Below are positions 36,138 through 44,616 of a stretch of DNA of 64,000 nt, one piece after another. The stretch covers positions 21,030-85,029 of the forward strand of contig JAIXXN010000024.1 of NCBI GenBank assembly GCA_027490725.1, in the 5' to 3' direction. The notes beneath the pieces were generated by a model. It saw nothing but the letters and a program-made list of their open reading frames with translations. It did no database searches and had not been told where the DNA came from. Source of the stretch: Oxalobacteraceae bacterium (GTDB lineage: Bacteria; Pseudomonadota; Gammaproteobacteria; Burkholderiales; Burkholderiaceae_D). The number at the start of each line of letters is the position of its first letter. The first letter of the stretch is position 1. The position numbers were made by a program, and so were the translations under genes.

Positions 36138-37298
36138 ATGAAAGCCATGATTCTCGCCGCCGGCAAGGGCACTCGCGTACGTCCACTGACGTATGATTTG
36201 CCCAAGCCCATGATCCCGATTCTGGGTAAGCCAGTGATGGCTTACCTGATCGAGCACCTGCACAAGTACGGCGTGACGGAAATCATGGTTAACGTCAGCT
36301 ACCTGCACGAAAAAATCGAAGAGTATTTTGGCGAAGGCCACCAGTTTGATGTACAGATTGGTTATTCCTTCGAAGGCTACACCACCGATGACGGCGAGGT
36401 TGTTCCCCAACCTCTGGGTTCCGCCGGTGGCATGAAAAAGATCCAGGAATTCGGTGGCTTCTTTGACGACACCACCATCGTGTTGTGTGGTGATGCCCTG
36501 ATTGATCTGGACATCAAGTCGGCATTGTTCGAGCACCGCCGTAAGGGCGCACTGGCCTCGGTGATTACCAAAGAAGTGCCATGGGACAAAGTCTCCAGTT
36601 ACGGCGTGGTGGTGACTGATGCCGATGGTCGCATCACTGAGTTCCAGGAGAAACCTAGCCAGCAGGACGCGAAATCGAATTTCGTCAGTACTGGTATCTA
36701 TATTTTCGAGCCGGAAGTGATTGACCTGATTCCGTCAGGACAGACCTTCGACATCGGCTCCGAACTGTTCCCGCTGCTGGCTGAAAAGGGCATGCCGTTC
36801 TTCGCGCAAACCCGTAACTACAACTGGATCGATATCGGCAGCGTCTCGGATTACTGGGAAACCTGCCAAAGTGTGCTGATGGGCGAAGTAGCCAATCTGC
36901 ATATGCCGGGCATCCAGATCAATGATGGTCTGTGGGTAGGCCTGAATACCAGCATCGACTGGGAAGGTACCCGGATTGAGGGGCCGGTGTATATCGGTTC
37001 CGGAACCCGTATCGAAGCTGGCGTGCACATTGTTGGCCCTACCTGGATCGGCCACGGCAGCCACATTTGCGCTGGCGCAGAAGTCGTACGCAGCGTTCTG
37101 TTCGAATATACGAGGGTGTTACCGAATGTTTCTTTGAACGAAATGATTGTCTTTAAGGACTATAGTGTCGACCGCGCCGGCGAGATGAAGCACGTTTCCG
37201 AGACCAATCCTGACTCCTGGGCCAATGCGCGCGACCGGCGCAGTAAGCGGCGCACCGCAGAAGATACAGAATTGACCAAGAAGAGAATGAACGCATGA
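36138..37298 (+). CDS. Sugar-1-phosphate nucleotidyltransferase with C-terminal beta-helix
   Basis: About 386 residues from ATG 36138 (AAGGA eleven bases upstream); the frame extends into galE. N-terminal nucleotidyltransferase domain with LAAGKGTRVRPLTYDLPKPM, GSAGGMKKIQ and CGDALIDLDI; C-terminal left-handed beta-helix repeats (IEGPVYIGSGTRIEAGVHIV, WIGHGSHICAGAEV). This fits GDP-mannose or glucose-1-P pyrophosphorylase-like enzymes (GMPP type). The sugar is uncertain; adjacency to manC favours mannose or a related hexose. The end overlaps manC by 4 bases. Confidence 0.88.
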   Translation: MKAMILAAGKGTRVRPLTYDLPKPMIPILGKPVMAYLIEHLHKYGVTEIMVNVSYLHEKIEEYFGEGHQFDVQIGYSFEGYTTDDGEVVPQPLGSAGGMKKIQEFGGFFDDTTIVLCGDALIDLDIKSALFEHRRKGALASVITKEVPWDKVSSYGVVVTDADGRITEFQEKPSQQDAKSNFVSTGIYIFEPEVIDLIPSGQTFDIGSELFPLLAEKGMPFFAQTRNYNWIDIGSVSDYWETCQSVLMGEVANLHMPGIQINDGLWVGLNTSIDWEGTRIEGPVYIGSGTRIEAGVHIVGPTWIGHGSHICAGAEVVRSVLFEYTRVLPNVSLNEMIVFKDYSVDRAGEMKHVSETNPDSWANARDRRSKRRTAEDTELTKKRMNA

Positions 37299-38719
37299 AA
37301 ATTTACCCAGTGATCTTGTCCGGTGGTTCCGGTACCCGCTTGTGGCCGCTGTCGCGTGCCGTGTTGCCCAAGCAGTTGCTGCCACTGGTCTCGGATCGCA
37401 CGATGCTGCAGGAAACTGCGCTGCGTCTACATGAACGTCCTCAGATGCAAGCGCCATTGGTGGTGTGTGGCAACGATCACCGCTTCCTCGTGGCAGAGCA
37501 GATGCGCGAGATTGGCATCGCGCCGATGGGGATTCTGCTGGAACCGGTCGGCCGCAACACTGCGCCAGCCGTCGCTGCCGCCGCGCACTATCTGCGCACC
37601 ATCGATGCAGAGGCGGTGATGCTGGTGCTGCCAGCCGACCATGTCATCAACAACGTCGATGCCTTTTACGCCGCCATCAACCATGCGACCGCGCTGGTGG
37701 GTGAGGGGGCGCTGGCGACGTTCGGCATCGTGCCGACTGGGCCGGAAACGGGCTATGGCTACATCCGTAGCGGCCAGCCTGCCGCCGCTGCCGCCGCTGC
37801 CAACTGCTACAAAGTCGACAGCTTTGTTGAAAAACCGAATAAAGAAACGGCGCAGGGCTTTGTCGATGCCGGTAACTATTACTGGAACAGCGGAATGTTC
37901 CTGTTCCGCGCCGACAGCTATCTGACCGAGCTCGAGAAATTTGCGCCGGCGATTGCCACCGCTACCGCTGCCGCCGTCGGCAAGGATTATCGCGATCTGG
38001 ACTTCTGCCGCCTCGATGAAGAATCGTTTACGGCCTGCCCGTCCGACTCCATCGACTACGCCGTGATGGAACATACCCAACACGCCGTCGTGGTGCCAGC
38101 CGACATCGGCTGGAGCGACGTCGGTTCGTGGTCGGCGCTGTGGGAAGTACAGGCTAAAGATGCGCAGGGCAATGCCACCCGTGGCGACGTTTATCTGGAT
38201 GACGTCAGTGGCTCGCTGGTGCGTGCCGAGAGCCGCATCGTGGCGGTGATTGGTGTGAAAGATCTGGTAGTCGTCGAAACCAACGATGCCGTGCTGGTCG
38301 CGCACAAAGATCAGGTGCAACGCGTGAAAAACATCGTTGACCACCTGAAAACCAAACAGCGTACCGAGCACCTGCACCACACCAAGGTATATCGCCCATG
38401 GGGCTGCTACGAGGGGATCGACATCGGCGAGCGCTTCCAGGTGAAACGGATTACCGTTAATCCGGGTGGCAAGCTGTCGCTGCAGATGCATCACCATCGC
38501 GCCGAACACTGGATTGTGGTCAGCGGTACCGCTAGCGTCACCTGTGGCGACAAAGTTACCCTGTTGACGGAAAATGAATCGACCTATATTCCGATCGGCA
38601 TGACCCATCGTCTGGAAAATCCCGGCAAATTGCCACTGCACCTGATCGAGGTGCAGTCCGGTAGCTATCTGGGCGAAGACGATATCGTGCGCTTCGAGGA
38701 CGTCTACCAGCGTGCCTAA
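37295..38719 (+). CDS. manC: Mannose-1-phosphate guanylyltransferase / mannose-6-phosphate isomerase
   Basis: 474 residues, bifunctional type II. Residues 1-340 are the GDP-mannose pyrophosphorylase: LSGGSGTRLWPLSRAVLPKQ, VLPADHVI, SFVEKPNKETA and WSDVGSWSAL. Residues about 360-470 are the cupin isomerase domain: RPWGCYEGIDIGERFQVKRI, NPGGKLSLQMHHHRAEHWIV and YIPIGMTHRLENPG. It makes GDP-mannose from fructose-6-P via mannose-1-P together with a phosphomannomutase not seen here. A run of seven Ala (residues about 160-166, before NCYKVDSF) is an unusual insert. A strong terminator follows. Confidence 0.94.
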   Translation: MKIYPVILSGGSGTRLWPLSRAVLPKQLLPLVSDRTMLQETALRLHERPQMQAPLVVCGNDHRFLVAEQMREIGIAPMGILLEPVGRNTAPAVAAAAHYLRTIDAEAVMLVLPADHVINNVDAFYAAINHATALVGEGALATFGIVPTGPETGYGYIRSGQPAAAAAAANCYKVDSFVEKPNKETAQGFVDAGNYYWNSGMFLFRADSYLTELEKFAPAIATATAAAVGKDYRDLDFCRLDEESFTACPSDSIDYAVMEHTQHAVVVPADIGWSDVGSWSALWEVQAKDAQGNATRGDVYLDDVSGSLVRAESRIVAVIGVKDLVVVETNDAVLVAHKDQVQRVKNIVDHLKTKQRTEHLHHTKVYRPWGCYEGIDIGERFQVKRITVNPGGKLSLQMHHHRAEHWIVVSGTASVTCGDKVTLLTENESTYIPIGMTHRLENPGKLPLHLIEVQSGSYLGEDDIVRFEDVYQRA

Positions 38720-38745
38720 ACCTGCGGTGATAGGGCTATAATCAG

Positions 38746-38771
38746 AACGGAAGCTGCGGCTTCCGTTTTTT
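38746..38771 (+). terminator. Intrinsic terminator after manC
   Basis: AACGGAAGC (38746-38754) and GCTTCCGTT (38759-38767) form a perfect 9-bp stem with loop TGCG, ending in a run of six T. It closes the EPS locus. Confidence 0.85.
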
Positions 38772-38789
38772 CTTTGAAAGTTCAATCAC

Positions 38790-39809
38790 TTGCGACTCTT
38801 ATCCTTGCTGCTGGCGGCGCTGCTGCTATGTCTGACCACCGCCGCCCGGGCCCAGTTCGTGGCACCGCGTGGCCTCACCGCTGCCCAGTTGGCCATCGTC
38901 ATCAACGACGACGAACCGAACAGTGTGGAAATCGGCGAATACTATCGCAAGGCCCGCGGCATCCCTGCGGCCAATATCGTCCATGTGCAGATTCCTCACC
39001 GCCCACGCAAGCTCGATGCCGACGAGTTCGAGGCCCTGAAAGCGAAGATCGATGCCAAGCTGGCGCCCGAAATTCAGGCGGTGCTGATGCTCTGGACCGC
39101 GCCTTATGCTGTCGAATGCAATGCCATCACGGCCGCCTACACACTGGGGCTGGACAGTGCCCTGTGTGCCAAGCCTTGCGCGCCGAGTAAGCCCAGCGCC
39201 TATTACAACGCGGCCAGCACGCGTCCCTATACCGATCTGAAGCTGCGCCTGTCGATGTTGCTACCCATCGAGAACGTCGAGAATGCCAAAGCCCTGATCG
39301 ATCGCGGCGTGGCCAGTGGCTTTGCTGCGCCACAGGCTAGCGCATATTTCCTGCAAACCAGCGATCTGGCGCGCAGCAGCCGTGCGCGCTTCTTTCCCCG
39401 TTCCATGGCGCTGCCGCAGCACAAGCTCACCATCAAAACCCTGCAGGCGGATAGTATCGAGCAGGTCAGCGACATCATGATCTACCAGACCGGCCTGAGC
39501 AGCGTTCCCAAATTGAACACGCTGAAATTCCTGCCTGGTGCGCTGGCCGATCACCTGACCTCGTATGGCGGGGATCTGCTGGGCGAAGGGCAGATGAGCA
39601 GCCTGCGCTGGCTGGACGCCGGTGCCACGGCCAGCTACGGCACCGTCACCGAGCCGTGCAACCACTGGCAGAAATTCCCTAACTCCACCGTCCTGCTGGG
39701 ACAGTATCTGCGGGGTGCCAGTGCGATCGAAGCGTACTGGAAAAGTGTTGCCTGGCCGGCACAAGGGGTATTCATCGGCGAACCACTGGCGGCCCCTTAC
39801 CGCCACTAA
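38790..39809 (+). CDS. TIGR03790 family secreted protein
   Basis: 339 residues starting at TTG 38790, 19 bases after the terminator, so the promoter must lie in or before manC's end. Signal peptide 1-22 ends at ARA. The mature protein (LAIVINDDEPNSVEIGEYYRKARGIP, VLMLWTAPYAVECNAITAAY, ending in YWKSVAWPAQGVFIGEPLAAPY) matches the TIGR03790 family, found mostly in bacteria with PEP-CTERM systems or other large exported proteins. Function is unknown. Several Cys (ALCAKPCAPSK) may form disulphides. The base composition is like the downstream genes and unlike the early EPS genes. Confidence 0.85.
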   Translation: MRLLSLLLAALLLCLTTAARAQFVAPRGLTAAQLAIVINDDEPNSVEIGEYYRKARGIPAANIVHVQIPHRPRKLDADEFEALKAKIDAKLAPEIQAVLMLWTAPYAVECNAITAAYTLGLDSALCAKPCAPSKPSAYYNAASTRPYTDLKLRLSMLLPIENVENAKALIDRGVASGFAAPQASAYFLQTSDLARSSRARFFPRSMALPQHKLTIKTLQADSIEQVSDIMIYQTGLSSVPKLNTLKFLPGALADHLTSYGGDLLGEGQMSSLRWLDAGATASYGTVTEPCNHWQKFPNSTVLLGQYLRGASAIEAYWKSVAWPAQGVFIGEPLAAPYRH

Positions 39810-39862
39810 TTCCGCAGCGCGGGAACCTGTAGAGCGAAGATTAGTCTGAATGGACTAAGGCT

Positions 39863-39880
39863 CTGTCATCAAGGCGTCAA
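39863..39880 (+). promoter_or_regulatory. Possible PHO box before the extracellular nuclease gene
   Basis: CTGTCAT (39863-39869) is followed exactly 11 bases later by GCGTCAA (39874-39880), the spacing of PhoB half-sites; a third TGTCAT occurs at 39903-39908. The first half-site matches perfectly, the second only in four of seven. It lies about 100 bases upstream of a nuclease of a type that can serve phosphate scavenging. Confidence 0.3.
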
Positions 39881-39965
39881 TTCGGCAGATTAATATGCAA
39901 AATGTCATGTTTCAATACATTTTGTTAACACTGCTGTTCCGATACCTTCGCCCTCAGGATCTCTC

Positions 39966-42900
39966 ATGAAAAAAACTTTCCCTTTGTCCCGCGTTGCCGC
40001 GCAGACGCTCGCGACCCCGCGTACCGTCATGGCCGCAGCATTGCTGACTGCGCTATCCGTGCCTGCCATGGCGGCGCTCGCTGTGCCCGCCGGCGGTCCG
40101 GTTGTCATTAGTCAGGTCTACGGCGGCGGCGGTAATAGCGGCGCCAAATACAAGAACGACTTCATCGAACTGTTCAACCGCAGCGATGCTGCCGTCAGTA
40201 TCGGTGGCTGGAGTGTGCAATACGCCTCGTCCACCGGCACCAGCTGGTCGATGACGAAAATTCCTGCGGGCGTGACCTTGCAGCCAGGCCAGTACTATCT
40301 GGTACAGGAAGCTGCCGGCACCGGCGGCACGGACGCGCTGCCGACCGCAGATGCCATCGGCACGATCGCTATGAGTGGCACAGCCGCTAAGGTTGCGCTG
40401 GTCAGCAGCAGTACCGCCTTGTCGGGTGCCTCGCCTGCCGTCGGCAGCTTCGTCGACCTGATCGGCTTTGGCACCGCGAACTATTTCGAAGGCGCTGCAG
40501 CACCAGTCCTGAGCAACACCACCGCCGCGTTGCGTGCCGCCGCCGGTTGCACGGATACGGACAACAATTCGACCGATTTCAGCGCCCTTGCGCCAACCCC
40601 GCGCAATTCCGCCAGCCCACTGAACGCCTGCTCGGTACCGGCTGCGCCACCGATCGTCACCAGCTGCCCGGCTAGCCTGTCGCTGGCCTTCGGCGTCGCC
40701 GGCGGTGCGGCACTGAGCGCCACCGACACCGACGGTATTGTCAACAACGCCGTGATCACCTCGGCTGCCGTACCCGGCATCAGCCTGGCGGACTTCGTAG
40801 CCGCTTCCGGCATCGGCGCCAACGCCACGGTGAGCCTGAATGTGGCCGCTAACGTTGCTGCCAATACCTATCCGGTCACCATCCGCTTCGACAACAATCA
40901 GTCGCAGCAAACCAGCTGCACCATCAACGTCAGCGTGGCCGCACCGGCCGGCGTGACCCACACCATTTCGCAGATCCAGGGTTCCGGCGCAGCCAGCCCT
41001 TACGTCAACACCATCCAGACCACCGAAGGTGTGGTGACCGCCAAAGTCGGCTCCGGCTTCTTCATTCAGGATGCTGTCGGTGATGGCGATCCGTCGACCT
41101 CCGACGGTGTGTTCGTATTCACCACCGCCGCCAATGTTGGCACCGTCAATGTCGGTGATCTGGTGCGCGTCAGCGCGACCGTCAGCGAATACACGCCTAC
41201 CGGCGCGAGCCGCTCGTACACGGAACTGACCAGCGTTAGCGCCATCGTCAAGCTCGATCAGGGCCGCGTGGTGGCACCGACCAATATCCAGTTGCCGTTT
41301 GCCGATATGGCCACCGTAGAAGGCATGCTGGTGCGTTTCACCAATCCGCTCACCGTGTCGCAACTGCAATTCCTCGGCGACCGTGGCGAAGTGACGCTGT
41401 CGTCCGGCCGTCTGGAAATTGCCACCAACCGTTATCGCGCCGGTACGCCGGAAGCGATTGCCCTGGCTGCTGCCAATCTGAACAACCAGATCATTCTCGA
41501 TGACGGGATCTTTGTCACCCCGACCGTGATCCCCTATCTGGGTGCGGATGGTTCGCTGCGCGCCGGCTACACGGTGAGCAATCTGACCGGTGTCGTCGAC
41601 TTCGGCGCCAAAGGTGGTGGCGGTGCTGCCTTCAAACTGCAGCCGACCGTGGCGCCGGTGTTCTCGGCCGATAATCCACGTGCCGAACCACCAGCACTGG
41701 TGGCAGGTAACGTTAAAGTGTCCAGCGCCAACGTGCTGAACTACTTCACCACCTTCACCAATGGCAGCGATGATCTGGGTAACACGGGGCAGGGCTGCTC
41801 GCTGGGTAATTCGATCAGCAAGTCGAACTGCCGCGGTGCCGACAATCTGAACGAGTTCAATCGTCAGACTGCCAAGATCGTGGGCGAACTGAAAGCCATC
41901 AATGCCGACGTCTATGGTCTGATGGAAATCCAGAACAAGGGCGAGTACACCGTTACCAAACTGGTGGATGCGCTGAATGAAGCGATCTCGCCGGGCACCG
42001 GCCTGAAAACCTATGCCGTGGTACCGAAGCCAGCCAGCACCGGCACCGATGCCATCCGCGTGGCAATGATCTACAAACCGGCTGCCCTGCAACTGGTCGG
42101 TGGTGCGCTGTCCGATGCTGACAGCATCAACAACCGTCCGCCTATGGCACAAACCTTCCGTGCGCCGAATGGCGCCAAGTTCTCGGTGATCGTCAATCAC
42201 CTGAAATCGAAGGGCAGCTGCCCGAGCGGTTCCGGTGCCGACACGGATCAGGGCGACAGCCAGAGCTGCTGGAATGCCACCCGTGTTCAGCAGGCTCAGC
42301 GTCTGGTCAACACCTTCGTACCGCAAGTGACGGCTGCTGCCGGTGACAGCCGCGTGCTGCTGATCGGTGACTTCAACGCCTACGGTATGGAAGACCCGAT
42401 CGCCGCCATCACGGCAAGCGGTTTCGTCAACCAGCTGGAACGTTTCGTGCGCGGTAGTGGCGCCATGCCTTACTCCTACGTCTTCAACGGCGAAGCCGGC
42501 TATCTGGATCACGCACTGGCCAGCGCGTCGCTGAGCGCCCAGACCGTTGATGCGGCCGAATGGCATAACAATGCGGACGAACCACCTGTGCTGGACTACA
42601 ACACCGATGGCAAGTCACAGGATAAATTCACCAACGCACCGTACCGTGCTTCGGACCATGATCCAGTGGTGGTCAGCCTGAATCTGGCCGCGCCTTATAG
42701 CGATGTCAGCAGCAGCGTGCGCAGTGTTGCTTCCGGCCTGACGCTGAACCGTCTCACCGGTAAATGGAGTGGCATGCTGACCCTGACCAATACCAGCAAT
42801 ACGGCGCTGCAAGGCCCGCTGCAGGTAGAGCTGTCCGGTCTGGTCGCCGGCGCTACCCTGGTCAACGCCAGCGGCAGCCATAACGGTGCGCCATACATCA

Positions 42901-43016
42901 CGCTCAATAGCAACCTGGCTCCTGGTGCCAGCATCGTCGTGCCAACCAGCTTCACCAAATCCGGCGGCGGTGGCGTTAGCTACTCGGCAGTTAAAGTCTA
43001 CAGCGGTACTTTCTAA
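39966..43016 (+). CDS. Extracellular nuclease, ExeM/NucH-like, with lamin-tail and EEP domains
   Basis: 1016 residues. A long signal peptide ends near residue 36 (SVPAMAA). The order of domains is: lamin-tail domain (about 42-190, VVISQVYGGGGNSGAKYKNDFIEL), an Ig-like segment (225-325), a YhcR-type OB-fold (330-560, ISQIQGSGAASPY, GFFIQDAVGDGDPSTSDG), and the endonuclease/exonuclease/phosphatase domain (575-900) with YGLMEIQNKG, VIVNHLKSKGSC, LIGDFNAYG and ASDHDPVVV, which carry the metal-binding and catalytic Glu, Asp, Asn and His. A beta-sandwich tail ends in VKVYSGTF without a GlyGly-CTERM or PEP-CTERM. It probably degrades extracellular DNA. A PEP-CTERM gene follows within 15 bases. Confidence 0.92.
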   Translation: MKKTFPLSRVAAQTLATPRTVMAAALLTALSVPAMAALAVPAGGPVVISQVYGGGGNSGAKYKNDFIELFNRSDAAVSIGGWSVQYASSTGTSWSMTKIPAGVTLQPGQYYLVQEAAGTGGTDALPTADAIGTIAMSGTAAKVALVSSSTALSGASPAVGSFVDLIGFGTANYFEGAAAPVLSNTTAALRAAAGCTDTDNNSTDFSALAPTPRNSASPLNACSVPAAPPIVTSCPASLSLAFGVAGGAALSATDTDGIVNNAVITSAAVPGISLADFVAASGIGANATVSLNVAANVAANTYPVTIRFDNNQSQQTSCTINVSVAAPAGVTHTISQIQGSGAASPYVNTIQTTEGVVTAKVGSGFFIQDAVGDGDPSTSDGVFVFTTAANVGTVNVGDLVRVSATVSEYTPTGASRSYTELTSVSAIVKLDQGRVVAPTNIQLPFADMATVEGMLVRFTNPLTVSQLQFLGDRGEVTLSSGRLEIATNRYRAGTPEAIALAAANLNNQIILDDGIFVTPTVIPYLGADGSLRAGYTVSNLTGVVDFGAKGGGGAAFKLQPTVAPVFSADNPRAEPPALVAGNVKVSSANVLNYFTTFTNGSDDLGNTGQGCSLGNSISKSNCRGADNLNEFNRQTAKIVGELKAINADVYGLMEIQNKGEYTVTKLVDALNEAISPGTGLKTYAVVPKPASTGTDAIRVAMIYKPAALQLVGGALSDADSINNRPPMAQTFRAPNGAKFSVIVNHLKSKGSCPSGSGADTDQGDSQSCWNATRVQQAQRLVNTFVPQVTAAAGDSRVLLIGDFNAYGMEDPIAAITASGFVNQLERFVRGSGAMPYSYVFNGEAGYLDHALASASLSAQTVDAAEWHNNADEPPVLDYNTDGKSQDKFTNAPYRASDHDPVVVSLNLAAPYSDVSSSVRSVASGLTLNRLTGKWSGMLTLTNTSNTALQGPLQVELSGLVAGATLVNASGSHNGAPYITLNSNLAPGASIVVPTSFTKSGGGGVSYSAVKVYSGTF

Positions 43017-43028
43017 GGAATTATGATC

Positions 43029-43646
43029 ATGTTGAAATCCATTACTTTGCGTCGCAGCCTGCTGGCACTGGCCCTGAGCACTTGCGCAACGCTGGCCTCG
43101 GCCGCCACCACCTTCCACATCGAGCTGAACACGCTCAATCTGGGTAGCTCGGGCTGGATCGATCTGCAGTTCAATCCGGCGCCATTCGATCCAGTGGCTG
43201 CCACGGCAGACCTGAGCCACTTTGTTGGCTTCGGCGATTCGTCCACCGCCCAGTGGCTGGAAGCCACCGGTAGCATCGCCAGCGGCGTGCGTCTGAGCAC
43301 CGCCAACGGCCCAAGCGACCTGTTCCACGAAGTGAACTTCGGCGCTGGCAAAGTCAGTTTCGATGTCACCATCGATAGTGGTGCCGGTTTCAGTGGTTCG
43401 GCGTTTGCCGTGGCACTGTTTGACAGCCAGAACCAGCTGGTCGGTGCCGGTGATGATGGCTACAATCTGCTGCATCTGGACTGGACGCCATCGGCGACCC
43501 CCGGCGGCAATGGCAGCCTGGTCGCTAGCGGCTACAGCAACAATCTGGTGCAGATCACCGCCGTGCCGGAACCATCGAGCTGGTTGATGCTGGGTGCCGG
43601 TCTGGCAATGCTGGGCTATGCCCGGCGCCGTGCCTCGGCCGCCTAA
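43029..43646 (+). CDS. PEP-CTERM sorting domain protein
   Basis: About 205 residues; ATG 43029 is preferred over ATG 43023 because AAGGA (43016-43020) is then eight bases away. Signal peptide ends near LASA. The middle is a strand-rich domain (HIELNTLNLGSSGWIDLQFN, VSFDVTIDSGAGFSG) of the NF038129-like type. The C-terminus is a textbook PEP-CTERM: VPEPSSWLMLGAGLAMLG followed by YARRRASAA. It is a predicted substrate of the exosortase at 8.6 kb. The very short gap to the nuclease implies one transcript. A strong terminator follows. Confidence 0.93.
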   Translation: MLKSITLRRSLLALALSTCATLASAATTFHIELNTLNLGSSGWIDLQFNPAPFDPVAATADLSHFVGFGDSSTAQWLEATGSIASGVRLSTANGPSDLFHEVNFGAGKVSFDVTIDSGAGFSGSAFAVALFDSQNQLVGAGDDGYNLLHLDWTPSATPGGNGSLVASGYSNNLVQITAVPEPSSWLMLGAGLAMLGYARRRASAA

Positions 43647-43679
43647 ACTGAGCAAGGTGCGTTCAACGCGCTAAATGCT

Positions 43680-43749
43680 CCGGGGCAATGTTGGTCTGCC
43701 CCGCTTGCTTGAAAAACGACACACCGCAGTCCGGGTGTGTCGTTTTTTT
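43680..43749 (+). terminator. Double hairpin terminator after the PEP-CTERM gene
   Basis: A first hairpin (CGGGGCA at 43681-43687 with TGCCCCG) is followed by CGACACACC (43717-43725) pairing with GGTGTGTCG (43734-43742), extended by A and T tracts, with a run of T at 43743-43749. The second is a classic intrinsic terminator. Confidence 0.85.
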
Positions 43750-43899
43750 GTTAGCGCTTACCTTCAGGTGTTGGTCTCGGATTGCAAGCAATACTGCTAG
43801 TTACTGGATATATATCGAGAACGTCTTAATTCCGTAACGAAAAGATATTAGTAATGCCATCTTGTCTATTGCATAGTGCTTTCTTTAGACGGATTTGCC

Positions 43900-44616
43900 A
43901 TGCAACCTGCCCATATCCTTGTCATCGACCCCCAGCCTGCGACACTGGCCCTGATCGCCTTCAATCTCGGCATGGCGGGGCATACCGTCAGTCGTGCGCA
44001 GGACGCCGAAAGCGCCTTGCTGATGCTGGAGGACGGCTTGCCGGATCTGTTGTTGCTGGACTGGAATCTACCCGGGCAATCCGGTCTGTCGCTGATCCGG
44101 CGGCTGCGCGCGCAAGCCCAGACGCGCGCCTTGCCGATCATGATGGTGAGTGCCCGTTGCGGCGAGCCGGACAAGGTGATGGCGCTCGAAAGTGGCGCCG
44201 ACGATTACATGACCAAACCCTTCAGTCCGCGCGAAATGGTGGCCCGTGTGCATGCACTACTGCGCCGCTGGCCGGCGCTCAGCGAGCAGCAACTTCCGGA
44301 CGCGAGCGGCTTGCGGCTCGATCCGCATACTCTGCGCGTGACTGCCGGTAACCAGCAGCTGGCAATTGCCGGGCTGGAGCTGAAACTGCTGAACTTCTTC
44401 ATGAGCCATCCCGAGCGCGTGCATAGCCGTGCCCAGTTGCTCGATCAGGTCTGGGGCAGTGCGGTTGATGTTGCCGAACGTACGGTCGATAGCCATGTGG
44501 GGCGCTTGCGCACGGCCTTGCAACCGAGTGGCCGGCACGACTGTATCGAAACCGTGCGCGGCAGCGGTTACCGCTATGTGGCGCGCGCCTTTGATGCGAT
44601 GGTGGCATCCGCATGA
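43900..44616 (+). CDS. OmpR/PhoB-type response regulator, orphan
   Basis: About 238 residues from ATG 43900, with GACGGA upstream; GTG 43876 is an alternative. Receiver domain residues 5-120: Asp54 (LLLLDWNLPG) is the phosphoacceptor, Ser84 and Lys106 (YMTKPFSP) are present, but the acidic pocket is reduced to Asp10 in VIDPQP, since the position before it is Ile and the one after Pro. A winged-helix DNA-binding domain (residues 135-235) ends in VDSHVGRLRTALQPSG and VRGSGYRYV. No histidine kinase is encoded nearby. It overlaps the EpsA-type regulator by 4 bases, so the two are made together. Confidence 0.9.
   Translation: MQPAHILVIDPQPATLALIAFNLGMAGHTVSRAQDAESALLMLEDGLPDLLLLDWNLPGQSGLSLIRRLRAQAQTRALPIMMVSARCGEPDKVMALESGADDYMTKPFSPREMVARVHALLRRWPALSEQQLPDASGLRLDPHTLRVTAGNQQLAIAGLELKLLNFFMSHPERVHSRAQLLDQVWGSAVDVAERTVDSHVGRLRTALQPSGRHDCIETVRGSGYRYVARAFDAMVASA

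Noticed and set aside
40053..42566. 837-codon open frame antisense to the nuclease gene
   Set aside because: A shadow of GC-rich codon use on the opposite strand; the plus-strand frame has clear domains and a signal peptide, the antisense one has none.
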